A stretch of DNA of 33,715 nucleotides from JBKPNX01 sp046732855 (GCA_046732855.1 JBKPNX010000008.1:1-33715), one strand, 5' to 3'. Positions 8,607 to 17,252 are shown, counted from the first letter of the stretch. Translations and numbers: made by a program. The notes: generated from the letters alone by a model not told the origin.

Positions 8607-9758
8607 CTAAGTGAAGCGCGCGAAATGCTTGGCCTCGACCTTTTGCTTTGCGATCGTCCGTCCCACCTCGCGCATTTCTTTCATTCCGTCCGTCGAGTCC
8701 ATCTTCTGCACCCTGACCGGATCGAGGTGCCCGAGACCCAGCTGCGCAAGGCCGCCCGTGCTGAGGTCGGCGTTGTAGCGCGCGTAGGTGAACAGCTTTT
8801 CTTGGGTGGCGCCGCGTGAACTCTCGCCGATGAGATTCCCGATCTCGCGATCGAGTTGGTCGCCGACCAGGCAGTCACCGAAGATCCGGCACAGCATGTC
8901 CTGCTCATTGCCCGCGGCGAACATCAGAGCCGCTGGGATGGTCGAGGCGTTGTAGATGAGATTCATCTCGCCCGGCAGCAGACCTGCGTTGGCGTTGGCG
9001 GCTGTCCCGGTCCCGACCGAGACCAGCAGCAGCGTGTCGGCGCCGGTCGCGGCCGGCCAGACGATCTCACCGCGGCCGAGCTTGTCTTTGTTCGGCCAGT
9101 ACGCGTTGGTGGTCGCCATCAGGAAGGTCAAGAACGCCGGGTTGTTGTACATCGTGACGCCGCCGTCGACGAAGATGAAGTTGTTCGGGCCGATCTGTAC
9201 GACCTCCGGCGGGAAGTACGTCGGTGCCGCGGTGCTGGCGCGCACCAGCCGCCAGAGTGGCAACTCGAGGTTGCAGTCGGGACGGGACTGATCATTGTAC
9301 TTGGCGTAGGGGTTGTTGGACACCGGCCAGGGCGAATCGGTCGTGGCGTTGCGCAGAACGACCATCAGGAGGGTTTGCAGCCGGTCCGAGCCGAGCTTCG
9401 TCTCCGCGCCCATCACCTCCTGGAGCATCGAAGCGAGATTGCGGTCGTCGAACTTCTGACGAAAGCGCCGGAGCAGGGACGCATGATCGAACATCAGCGG
9501 CCCCTTCTCCTCATAGAAGTCCAGGAGCTCCTGGACCGACCTGCCCAGCGACAGGCCCGTAGCGATGATCGCGCCCGTGCTCGTGCCCGAGATGTAGTCG
9601 AAATAGCCGGCGAGCCGGAAATCGGATCTGCCACCGCCCAGGATCTTCTCGATCTCGAGCAGAACCTCCAGCGCGATCACGCCGCGAATGCCGCCGCCAT
9701 CGATCGTGAGCAGCTTCTTGGGACCCGTGCCTGTCAGTTTGTCATGCAGACTTGACAT
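8607..9758 (-). CDS. Patatin-like phospholipase
   Basis: The 383-residue enzyme has the patatin oxyanion loop DGGGIRG (20-26), the nucleophile Ser60 in GTSTG (58-62) and the dyad Asp198 in DGG (198-200). The catalytic set is complete, so lipid acyl-hydrolase activity is expected. There is no signal peptide, so it would act from the cytosol on the inner membrane. Similar CBASS effectors (CapV) kill the cell by degrading its membrane when a nucleotide signal binds. Here no cyclase is nearby; a TIR and an SLOG-like gene follow instead in the same operon. It is the first gene of the set, with its control region in 9759-9890. The effector role is inference. Confidence 0.92.
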   Translation of the reverse strand: MSSLHDKLTGTGPKKLLTIDGGGIRGVIALEVLLEIEKILGGGRSDFRLAGYFDYISGTSTGAIIATGLSLGRSVQELLDFYEEKGPLMFDHASLLRRFRQKFDDRNLASMLQEVMGAETKLGSDRLQTLLMVVLRNATTDSPWPVSNNPYAKYNDQSRPDCNLELPLWRLVRASTAAPTYFPPEVVQIGPNNFIFVDGGVTMYNNPAFLTFLMATTNAYWPNKDKLGRGEIVWPAATGADTLLLVSVGTGTAANANAGLLPGEMNLIYNASTIPAALMFAAGNEQDMLCRIFGDCLVGDQLDREIGNLIGESSRGATQEKLFTYARYNADLSTGGLAQLGLGHLDPVRVQKMDSTDGMKEMREVGRTIAKQKVEAKHFARFT

Positions 9759-10034
9759 TCCACACTTCCGTTTGAGGTGTTATCAATGAAGAGTCCCTAG
9801 TTGCTTGCTTGCGATTACCTCATCTGTGAGAGCATGTTTGGCTCAATTTCCCGCGCCGGCGCTGGGACAGGCGCTATCAACCGACAATGACACCGATCGG
9901 TCGATTCCACAACCCTGACACAACTCGCTTGGACCGCTGTCCAAGGGCGGCGGCTCCATGGTCTCCGGGGCTCGTCCCTGGCCTGACCGCATGGCATGTG
10001 CCAAGCTTCCGGCCGACCTGGAGGCGAGCCTGCC

Positions 10035-10889
10035 ATGATCATCGACTGTCACGTGAACATCTGGGAGGAGCCCCACCTGACGCCCCTGTTCGCCGAGCAG
10101 ATGGCGCGCATCCGCCCGGGCGGCATGGGCCTGAACGCGGACGCGGACACGCTCTATGCGGCGATGCACGGCGTCGATCGGGCGATCGTGTTCGCGCTGC
10201 GCTACGGCGATTCGGCCGGCGTCGAGAGCGACGATGCGACCACCGCGGCTGCGGTGCGGAAGTACCCGGACAAGTTCGTCGGCTTCGCCTACGCCGACCC
10301 GCGCCGGCCCGACTGCATGGAGCTGCTACGCCATGGCACGCAGGAGCTCGGCCTCCGGGGCGTGAAGTACGGCCCGATCTACAACGGCGTCGCGCTCGAC
10401 GACCCGCGCATGACCCCGATCTACGAGCACTGCGTCGCGCACGACCTGCCGCTCACCATGCACATGGGCACGACGTTCGCGCGCAATGCCCCGGTCGACC
10501 TTGGCCGCGCCATCCACGTCGAGCCCGTGGCGCTGCGCTACCCCGAGCTCAAGATCATCCTCGCGCACATGGGCCACCCCTGGTACGAGGACGCGATCGC
10601 CGTGGTGCGCAAGCAGCCGAACGTGTACGCAGAGATCTCGGCGATCTACTACCGCCCCTGGCAGTTCTGGAACATCATGATCACGGCGCAGGAGTATCTG
10701 ATCACTGACAAGATATTCTTCGGCACCGACTTCCCGTTCTCGACGGTCGAGGACTCGCTGGCCGGCATTCGCGCGGTCAACGACGTGGTCGCAGGTACGC
10801 GCCTGCCGCGGGTCAGCGCCGAGGCGATCGAGGGCATCATTCACGCCGACCCGTTCGCCCACTGGTGGCACGTCGCGCCGCCCGCGTGA
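10035..10889 (+). CDS. Amidohydrolase family 2 protein (ACMSD-like TIM barrel)
   Basis: The 284-residue metal-dependent hydrolase/decarboxylase-type TIM barrel starts MIIDCHVNIW. Candidate metal ligands are His6, His143 (TMHMGTTF), His178 (ILAHMGHPW) and Asp232 (FFGTDFPF). The second residue of the usual HxH pair is Asn8, which may alter metal binding. The ATG at 10035 has a GGAGG site at 10020-10024; an upstream ATG at 9996 does not. The next gene, an aldo/keto reductase, begins 32 nt downstream and is probably co-transcribed. The family contains decarboxylases and hydrolases of aromatic-pathway acids; the substrate here is unknown. Confidence 0.85.
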   Translation: MIIDCHVNIWEEPHLTPLFAEQMARIRPGGMGLNADADTLYAAMHGVDRAIVFALRYGDSAGVESDDATTAAAVRKYPDKFVGFAYADPRRPDCMELLRHGTQELGLRGVKYGPIYNGVALDDPRMTPIYEHCVAHDLPLTMHMGTTFARNAPVDLGRAIHVEPVALRYPELKIILAHMGHPWYEDAIAVVRKQPNVYAEISAIYYRPWQFWNIMITAQEYLITDKIFFGTDFPFSTVEDSLAGIRAVNDVVAGTRLPRVSAEAIEGIIHADPFAHWWHVAPPA

Positions 10890-10921
10890 ACGCCGCGCAG
10901 GCGCGGAGTGGAGAGGAGAGC

Positions 10922-11743
10922 ATGATTTACGTCGAGACGCAGGGCGCGCGCATCCCGGCGCTCGGGTTCGGCACCTTCCGGCTCGAGGGCGGCACCGCGC
11001 GCCGCATGGTCGGCCACGCCCTGGAAATGGGCTACCGGCACATTGATACCGCACAGATGTACGGCAACGAGGCCGAGGTCGGCGCGGCGATCGCGCGCTC
11101 GGGCGTGCCGCGCGACGAGATCTGGCTGACCACCAAGATCTGGCCCGACAACTTCCGCGACGGCGCGCTGCAGCGCGCGGCCGAGACGAGCGTGCGCCGG
11201 CTCGGCACCGCCCCGGACCTGCTCCTGCTGCACTGGCCGAACCCGAGCGTGCCGCTCGCCGAGACGATGCGCGCGCTGAACGACGCCAAGCGGGGCGGCC
11301 TCGCGCGGCACATCGGCATCAGCAATTTCACGGTCGCGCTGATCCAGGAGGCGCTGGCGCGGAGCGAGGAGCCGCTGATCGCCGATCAGGTCGAATACCA
11401 GCCGTATCTCAGCCAAGCGGCTGTGCTCGAGGAGCTGCGCGCGAACGCCATGGCGCTGATCGCCTATACGCCGCTCGCCCACGGCCGCGTGTTCGATGAC
11501 CCCGTGCTTGTGCGCATCGGCGCACGGCACGGCAAGAATCCTGGCCAGGTGACCCTGCGCTGGTTGATCCAGCAGAAGGGCGTCGCGGCGATCCCGCGCT
11601 CGTCGCGCGAGACGCACGTCGCGGCCAATTTCGCGATCTTCGACTTCGCGCTGTCGGATGCCGAGATGGCCGAGATCTTCGCCCTCGCCCACCCCGGCGG
11701 CCGTCAGATCAATCCCGGAGGCATGGCGCCGCGCTGGGACTGA
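10922..11743 (+). CDS. Aldo/keto reductase
   Basis: The 273-residue NADPH-dependent AKR of the 2,5-diketogluconate-reductase type has the complete catalytic tetrad: Asp42 and Tyr47 (HIDTAQMYGNE), Lys72 (TTKIW) and His104 (LLLHWP). The C-terminal cofactor stretch is IPRSSRETHVAAN. The start at 10922 follows a purine-rich site (GGAG at 10910-10913, AGGAG at 10914-10918). It lies 32 nt after the amidohydrolase gene on the same strand, so a shared transcript is likely. It probably reduces a carbonyl compound linked to the same pathway; which one is not visible. It ends 46 nt before a convergent gene. Confidence 0.9.
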   Translation: MIYVETQGARIPALGFGTFRLEGGTARRMVGHALEMGYRHIDTAQMYGNEAEVGAAIARSGVPRDEIWLTTKIWPDNFRDGALQRAAETSVRRLGTAPDLLLLHWPNPSVPLAETMRALNDAKRGGLARHIGISNFTVALIQEALARSEEPLIADQVEYQPYLSQAAVLEELRANAMALIAYTPLAHGRVFDDPVLVRIGARHGKNPGQVTLRWLIQQKGVAAIPRSSRETHVAANFAIFDFALSDAEMAEIFALAHPGGRQINPGGMAPRWD

Positions 11744-11789
11744 GCGCGCGCTGGCGGCGGGACCACGCGAGCAGGTGGGATCCGCGGCG

Positions 11790-12362
11790 TCACTCGCCGC
11801 CGACGCGGAGCAGGAACACCTGATAGGGCCATCTCTCGTTTTCCTCGTCGGTGACGACGTGGTCCGCGGCCGCCGGTGAGAACACCACCCACGCCGGACC
11901 GAACCCGCCGATCCCGAGATAGTCGCCGTTGCGCTTCACGCCGACCAGCCAGTCGTGCGCCTCGACGTCCTTGGCGTCGAGCTCCACCGCGTAACCGTCG
12001 AGCGCCAGGATCGATACGGCCGCCGATTTGGCGCCGACCGCTTCGAGCACCGCGGCGAGTGGCGGACCCTCGAGCTTCTGCACCCCCGGCAGCCCTTCGA
12101 GCACGAACTGCCGGGTCTCCATCCCGAGCCCCTCGAGCATCTGCAGATCGAACGCCGCCGCCGAATCGAACTTCTGCGCGTGATGATCGAGGAACCGGTC
12201 GACTGCCGGGTCCGACGGGCCGCGATTGGCGTTCGCGATGTCCCCGACCACGGTGAGCACGACCGGCCCCTTGGGCAGCGCCAGCTCCGCCGCGGCCGCC
12301 GCGCTGCAGCCGAGGATTACGCCCGCGACGAGGGCTCCTGACAATCGCATAGATTTCATCAT
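11790..12362 (-). CDS. Exported molybdopterin-oxidoreductase-fold protein without the catalytic cysteine
   Basis: The 190-residue protein has a signal peptide (MMKSMRLSGALVAGVILGCSAAAAAE). The mature part has the strand-rich fold of small sulfite-oxidase-like proteins: PVVLTVVGDI at the start, FDLQMLEGLG, LAAVLEAVGAK and a WPYQVFLLRV end. No cysteine occurs after the signal region, so the Mo-ligating Cys of sulfite oxidase is absent. It is probably a cofactor-free, periplasmic member of the family. ILGC could also be a weak lipobox. AGGAGG at 12370-12375 lies 7 nt before the ATG at 12362. It is convergent with the aldo/keto reductase gene. Function is unknown. Confidence 0.75.
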   Translation of the reverse strand: MMKSMRLSGALVAGVILGCSAAAAAELALPKGPVVLTVVGDIANANRGPSDPAVDRFLDHHAQKFDSAAAFDLQMLEGLGMETRQFVLEGLPGVQKLEGPPLAAVLEAVGAKSAAVSILALDGYAVELDAKDVEAHDWLVGVKRNGDYLGIGGFGPAWVVFSPAAADHVVTDEENERWPYQVFLLRVGGE

Positions 12363-12400
12363 GGGCATCCCTCCTAAACTAGAACTACTCACACCGGCAA

Positions 12401-12417
12401 TACGCCACCTTGGCGTA
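12401..12417. promoter_or_regulatory. Perfect dyad TACGCCA-CCT-TGGCGTA upstream of the exported protein gene
   Basis: Seven-bp perfect arms with a 3-nt centre lie 39 nt upstream of the ATG at 12362. The size and symmetry fit an operator for a dimeric regulator. No T-run follows on either strand, so a terminator is unlikely. Function is inferred only. Confidence 0.4.
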
Positions 12418-12999
12418 CGCGGCAAGGTCCGGGGCTGTCAGCCGTACGAAGCCGCAGGCCGGGGAGCGCCTGATGCTCCGCTTCACGTGCCGGCTGCGAG
12501 CTCTTTCCAGCGGATGCAGTCGCGAGCGTTCGGCTCCACCCCCCGATGCCGACCTCTGCGCCTCAACCAGCCTACCCCCTGGCCGCGCTCGGCCAGACGT
12601 GCCACCCGCGGCGCGCTGCGCCCCCATAACCCCCGGGCCGTTGCGCCGGCGGTTCGGCGGACCAACCCGCCTGCGCGGCGGACAGCTTCTCAGGATCGGA
12701 TAATGACATGGACTCCTGCCACGGCATCCGCGTGCCAAGGTGGAGTGCGTGATCAGCCACGCCGGGAGAGGTCCTAGACGCAGGCTACCGCTGTGGTTGC
12801 GAGGCTGCTCAAGCGTGAGATCGCTCCAGCCCGCGCCAGCCGCCGAACGCCGGCGAGGGCCAGCTGCGTGCGCGACCAGGCTCGCTGTCTTGCGCGCCAG
12901 GGGCATGCTCGAGCGGTTTGTCGCGCCCGCCGCATCGGCACTGGACAATGCCGCGCGGAAGCAGTGACATGGCGACACGGCAGATCGGGGGATGACGGG
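12418..12999. other. Stretch of about 580 nt without a recognisable gene
   Basis: Open frames here are present in several directions, but none has a convincing start site, a known motif or a natural amino-acid make-up; they are rich in Arg, Ala and Pro, as in frame shadows. I see no tRNA, repeat, insertion sequence or clear promoter. It may be decayed coding sequence between the divergent exported protein gene and the cupin gene. Confidence 0.4.
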
Positions 13000-13947
13000 A
13001 TGGCGACGCAGCTGAAGGCGATCGACGAGAGCTGGGACGAGGGCGAGCGGGCGAGCGTGGCCGATACGCCGTACACGCGCCGGGCCCGCTATTTCGACTC
13101 GGGCAACGCGTTTGCGCTGAAGTATCCGCCGGTGCCGTGCCACCAGTTTCTGGCCGAGCGCGCCCGGGCGCTCGACCCGGCGACGGGCACCGCGATCATC
13201 CCGCTCGACCTCAGCGAGCGCCTCGGCACCGACTTTCCGGCGACCACGCCCCTAATCCTGACCCGCTATCTGCGCATCCGCGCGGGGGACACGCTGCGCA
13301 CCCAGCTGAAGGCGAGCGGCGAGCTGTACTACGTCATCGCGGGGCCGGGCGAGACCAGGAACGGCGCCGACCGCATCGTCTGGGCGCCGGGCGACGTGTT
13401 CTGCCTGCCGGGCGGCGGCGAGAGCGTCCACGCCGCAGGTGCGGCCGACTGCGTGCTGTGGTTGATCACCAACGAGCCGCAGCTCGCCTTTGAGCATCTG
13501 GAGCCGCCGGCGCGAGGCAACGCCCTGAGCGGTGCGGTGCACTACCCGGCGGCCGAGATCGCGCATCAGCTGAAGCGCGTGGGCGAGAAGCTCAAAGGCC
13601 ACGGCGGGGCCGGTCTGGCGCTGGTCTTCTCCAGCGCCGAGCAGGCACGCTCGCGCAACATCCTGCCGACCCTCACGCTCGCCGTGAATCAGCTGCCTGC
13701 TGGTGAGTTCCAGCGCCCGCACCGGCACAACTCCGCCGCGGTCACGCTCAGCATCCAAGGCCGGGACTGCTACTCCCTGATCGACGGCAAGCGCGTGGAC
13801 TGGCAGGAGCACGCGGTCATGGTGACCCCGCCCGGCGACGTGCACTCCCACCACAACGACGGCGACCGGCAGATGATCTGCCTGATCGTGCAGGATGGCG
13901 GCCTGTACTACCACTGCCGCACCATGGGCTTCGCGTTCGTCGACTGA
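13000..13947 (+). CDS. Bicupin protein, gentisate 1,2-dioxygenase-like
   Basis: The 315-residue protein has two cupin domains. The first, about residues 85-165, contains GELYYVIAGPGETRNG and lacks an obvious HxH. The second, about 225-310, keeps His241 and His243 (RPHRHN) and His282 (GDVHSHHND), the metal triad of gentisate and salicylate dioxygenase-like proteins. Ring-cleaving oxygenases of this group use Fe(II) to open hydroxylated aromatic acids. Whether this one does is not shown by the sequence. The ATG at 13000 follows a purine-rich GGGGGATGACGGG, and the next gene starts 28 nt after its stop. Nearby amidohydrolases would suit an aromatic pathway, but that is inference. Confidence 0.8.
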   Translation: MATQLKAIDESWDEGERASVADTPYTRRARYFDSGNAFALKYPPVPCHQFLAERARALDPATGTAIIPLDLSERLGTDFPATTPLILTRYLRIRAGDTLRTQLKASGELYYVIAGPGETRNGADRIVWAPGDVFCLPGGGESVHAAGAADCVLWLITNEPQLAFEHLEPPARGNALSGAVHYPAAEIAHQLKRVGEKLKGHGGAGLALVFSSAEQARSRNILPTLTLAVNQLPAGEFQRPHRHNSAAVTLSIQGRDCYSLIDGKRVDWQEHAVMVTPPGDVHSHHNDGDRQMICLIVQDGGLYYHCRTMGFAFVD

Positions 13948-13975
13948 GGCCCGGAGCACGGAGGGGGAAGCGACG

Positions 13976-14470
13976 ATGTGGCGGGTATGCGCCTTCGCCC
14001 TGCTGGCGACCGGCCTGGTCCTGCCGGAACTTGCCGGTGCGCAGGATCTCGGGACCAGCCGCCGCGTGCAGGCGACCGCCGACGTCAAGCAGGTCGAGGT
14101 CGGCGACGTGCCCGGCCATGTCGTCGGCGTGGTCGAGTTCAAGGGCCTCACCTTCTTCGCGGGCGGCCAGGTCGCGACCCACATCAATCCCGCCACGTTC
14201 GATCTGACCAACGGGTCCGGCCCGCACCAGGGCTACGTCGTGCACTATTTCGACGACGGCTCGACCAGCATCGAGCGCTACCAGGGCGAAGCTAAACTGA
14301 GCGCCGACGGCAAGCGCACCACGGTGGCCGGGACGTTCCAGTGCGTCGGCGGCACCGGGCGGTTCAGAGGGCTGAAGGGCGAGGGCACCTACAAGGGCGA
14401 GCGCGTGGGCGCGCTGCGCACGGGCGATTTCGTCTACGTCGACACGACCGGCCGCTGCACCGTACCGTGA
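13976..14470 (+). CDS. Secreted beta-barrel protein of allene-oxide-cyclase-like type
   Basis: The 164-residue protein has an N-terminal signal peptide (MWRVCAFALLATGLVLPELAGA, cut before QDLG). The strand-rich mature part includes GGTGRFRGLKGEGTYKGER, the glycine-rich hairpin typical of the allene-oxide-cyclase/dirigent-like barrel. Bacterial members are exported and mostly uncharacterised. A strong GGAGGGGG site precedes the ATG. It lies 28 nt after the bicupin gene and is probably in the same transcript. No catalytic residues can be assigned. It could bind a small ligand; this is inference. Confidence 0.72.
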   Translation: MWRVCAFALLATGLVLPELAGAQDLGTSRRVQATADVKQVEVGDVPGHVVGVVEFKGLTFFAGGQVATHINPATFDLTNGSGPHQGYVVHYFDDGSTSIERYQGEAKLSADGKRTTVAGTFQCVGGTGRFRGLKGEGTYKGERVGALRTGDFVYVDTTGRCTVP

Positions 14471-14655
14471 TCGACTGACGCGCGCTGCGCATCTGGCCGC
14501 GCTCGTCCCCTTCTGTTGGAAATGATAGATCGTGTTCATTAATGGGCGCTGGCCCGATCCGACGCGACTTTGGTGCGTTGCGCGTGCTGAGTGGCTGGCC
14601 ACCGCCGCACAGGGTGCTAACTTGATCGGGGGAGCCCGACAGGGGGGACGATCAG

Positions 14656-16113
14656 ATGACGCACCGTCGACTTCCGATCAAAATCGATGCGACGTCGAAT
14701 GGCGAGTTCCGGCCGATCCCGGTCAGCGCGACCGTGGCCGGGGCTAACGCCCTGGCGAGCGAGCGGATTTCCGCGAATGCCCGGCGCACGGGAGTGCCAC
14801 GGCGGGCGTTCCTGCAGTCGCTGTGCGGCGCCGCGACGACGCTGCTCACCCTCAACCAGGCGTTCGCGGCGCGCGGCAATAGCGGCGGCGCGTTCGTCCT
14901 GCCCAAGGAAGCGCAGTTCGAGACGGCCGCCGCGGCGCAGGCGATCGCCGGCGACGAGTTCATCTTCGACGTGCAGACCCATATGGTCGACCCCGCGGGC
15001 AAATGGCGCCGGAACGCGGGCCAGTACTGGGAGCAGGTCCTCGCGCGTTTCCCGCAGGGTTCGTGCGGTGACGCCGATCCGGTCGACTGCTTCTCGGCGG
15101 ATCAGTTCATCAAGCACGTGTTCATGGACAGCGACACCGATCTGGCGGTGCTGAGCTTCGTGCCGGAGTTGCCCGAGAACAACCCACTCTCGCTCGAGGA
15201 GGCGGAACGCGTGCGCGTGCTGGTCGAGCAGATGGAGGGCGCGCATCGCCTGTTCCTGCACGCCATGGTCGTGCCGAACGCCGGGCCCGAGATCGCGCCC
15301 CTGCAGTTGATGGAGGATGCGGTCGCGCGTTATCCGATCGCGGCCTGGAAGTCGTACACCCAGTGGGGGCCCGACGGCATCGGCTGGGAGCTGGACAGCC
15401 CGGACGTCGGCATTCCGTTCATCGAGCAGGCGCGCGCGCTCGGCGTGCACAACATCTGCATCCACAAAGGCCTGCTGTTCTCCGGCTTCCCGGAGAAGTA
15501 CGGGCGCTGCGCCGACGTCGGCCGGGCGGCGAAGCTCTACCCCGACATGAATTTCATCATCTACCACTCGGGCTACGAGGCCGGCACCGAGGAGGGCCCG
15601 TTCGATCCCGACCGCGCGGAACGCGGCGTCGATGTCCTGATCAAATCGGTGCACGACAACGACATCGGCCCCAACGGCAACGTCTACGCCGAGCTCGGCA
15701 GCACCTGGCGCTACGTCATGCGCGATCCGACCACCGCCGCCCATCTGCTCGGCAAGCTCCTGACCCACATCGGAGAGGACAACGTGCTGTGGGGCACCGA
15801 TTCGATCTGGTACGGCTCGCCCCAGGACCAGATCCAGGCGTTTCGCAGCTTCCAGATCGCCGACGACCTGATCGAAGCGCACGGCTATCCCCAGCTGACC
15901 CCGGAGCTCAAGGCCAAGGTGTTCGGCCTGAACGGCGCCCAGGTCTATCGCGTCGAGGTGCCCGAGCAGAAGAAGAAGGCCAAGCTCGACCCGGTCGGGC
16001 GCAAGAAGGCGGCTTATCGCGAACAGGCGGACCCGACCTTCGAGACCTTCGGCCCGCGCACCGACCGGGAGTACGAGGCGCTGCTCGCCGAGCGCGGCGG
16101 GCTGCCGGCCTGA
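14656..16113 (+). CDS. Tat-exported amidohydrolase family protein
   Basis: The 485-residue protein has a long N-region of 48 residues and then a twin-arginine signal, Arg49-Arg50-A-F-L-Q, with a hydrophobic stretch ending near AFAARG. The mature protein is a metal-dependent TIM barrel of the amidohydrolase-2 type. Ligand candidates are His109 (DVQTHMVD), His270 (CIHKG), His304 (IYHSGYE) and Asp382 (WGTDSIW). The first position of HxH is Gln107. Tat export suggests folding with cofactor in the cytosol and action in the periplasm. A purine-rich AGGGGGGACGA lies just before the ATG. It follows the barrel-protein gene by 185 nt. The substrate is unknown; the exported form is unusual for this family. 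Confidence 0.85.
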   Translation: MTHRRLPIKIDATSNGEFRPIPVSATVAGANALASERISANARRTGVPRRAFLQSLCGAATTLLTLNQAFAARGNSGGAFVLPKEAQFETAAAAQAIAGDEFIFDVQTHMVDPAGKWRRNAGQYWEQVLARFPQGSCGDADPVDCFSADQFIKHVFMDSDTDLAVLSFVPELPENNPLSLEEAERVRVLVEQMEGAHRLFLHAMVVPNAGPEIAPLQLMEDAVARYPIAAWKSYTQWGPDGIGWELDSPDVGIPFIEQARALGVHNICIHKGLLFSGFPEKYGRCADVGRAAKLYPDMNFIIYHSGYEAGTEEGPFDPDRAERGVDVLIKSVHDNDIGPNGNVYAELGSTWRYVMRDPTTAAHLLGKLLTHIGEDNVLWGTDSIWYGSPQDQIQAFRSFQIADDLIEAHGYPQLTPELKAKVFGLNGAQVYRVEVPEQKKKAKLDPVGRKKAAYREQADPTFETFGPRTDREYEALLAERGGLPA

Positions 16114-16156
16114 GAGTGACGCCCGTGCGGCGGAGCAGCGGCTGACGCGGGAACCG

Positions 16157-16942
16157 GTGACCATGGAGCCGGCCGAGGATCGCACCACCGGGGAGCGCTG
16201 GCGCCGGGCCACCGTGTCGATCGCGACTGCCGGTCTGCTGCTGGCGCTCGTCGCTGCTTTGGCTCTGCTGGTCGCAGGACCCGGTCATCGCTTCGGCTGG
16301 TGGTCGTTCCAAACCGGCTTCGCCGTGCTGCGTTATGCCGCCTACGGCGCCATCGTCGCGGTCGCAGTGTCGGCGCTGGCGCTGATCCTGGCGCCGTGGC
16401 GCGGCCAACGGCGCGGCATGTTCCGGGCCCTTGCGGGCCTGGTCATCGGCCTGGTCACGGTCGGGATACCGGCGTATTACCTGCACGTCGCGCGGACCGT
16501 CCCGCCGATTCACGACGTGACGACCGACACGGAGGATCCGCCGGCGTTCGATGCGATTCTCGCGCTGCGCGCCGACGCGCCCAATCCCGCGGCCTACGGC
16601 GGCCCCGAAGTCGCGGCGCAACAGCGCGCGGCCTATCCCGACGTTGCCCCTGCGGATTTCCCGATCTCGCCCGAGGCGGCGTTCGAGGCGGCACTGGCGG
16701 CAACGCGCGACAGCGGCTGGGATGTCGTCGCTGCCGAGGAGGCGGCGGGGCGGATCGAGGCGAGCGATCGCACGTTTTGGTTCGGCTTCGTCGACGACAT
16801 CGTGATCCGGGTGCGTCCGACCGACGTCGGCAGCCGGGTCGACGTCCGCTCGGTGTCCCGGGTCGGCAAGAGCGACGTCGGCGCCAACGCCGCGCGCATC
16901 CGCGCCTATCTCGCCGACCTGCGGGATCAGATCGGCGCCTGA
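16157..16942 (+). CDS. DUF1499-family membrane protein
   Basis: The 261-residue protein (GTG at 16157; an ATG at 16163 is an alternative) has three predicted membrane helices: about 20-42 (SIATAGLLLALVAALALLV), 58-80 and 93-112. A soluble DUF1499 domain follows, with IHDVTTDTEDPPAFDAIL and VDVRSVSRVGKSDVGANAARI, the family's hallmark end. DUF1499 proteins are widespread and of unknown function. It lies 43 nt after the Tat amidohydrolase gene on the same strand, so it may be the last gene of that transcript. The family assignment is good; nothing about activity can be said. Confidence 0.85.
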   Translation: MTMEPAEDRTTGERWRRATVSIATAGLLLALVAALALLVAGPGHRFGWWSFQTGFAVLRYAAYGAIVAVAVSALALILAPWRGQRRGMFRALAGLVIGLVTVGIPAYYLHVARTVPPIHDVTTDTEDPPAFDAILALRADAPNPAAYGGPEVAAQQRAAYPDVAPADFPISPEAAFEAALAATRDSGWDVVAAEEAAGRIEASDRTFWFGFVDDIVIRVRPTDVGSRVDVRSVSRVGKSDVGANAARIRAYLADLRDQIGA

Positions 16943-17252
16943 CGAGGGGTCTGACGCAGCATCCGCGACCGCCTTTGACCCGAGGCAACAGTTGCCGCGC
17001 CGCTCGTCGGAGGCACTCGTCAGGTGAACGAGCCGCGCTGATCGGGACGCAGTGGCGTGAGCACTGCCGGGCAGGCGACCGCACCGCAAGCCGGCTGCCT
17101 GCTTTCGAGGGGGACGTTCGTGGCTCTCCTCTCGCCGTTTTCTCAATCTTAAGTATTGTATCTTCGGATCAGACACAACTCCCAATTCATTATACTTCCT
17201 TGCCCCGAACATTTTGTTGATTTCGGCACGCAGTATGATCGTGGAAAAATGA

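Noticed and set aside
9772..9786. TTGA-N7-TCAA in the patatin control region, resembling an FNR/CRP-type site
   Set aside because: The spacing and inner bases do not match TTGAT-N4-ATCAA; the arms are only 4 bp.
17225..17239. GGCACG-like sigma-54 -24 element in the AT-rich region
   Set aside because: The -12 position reads ATGAT instead of the required GC, so a sigma-54 promoter is not supported.
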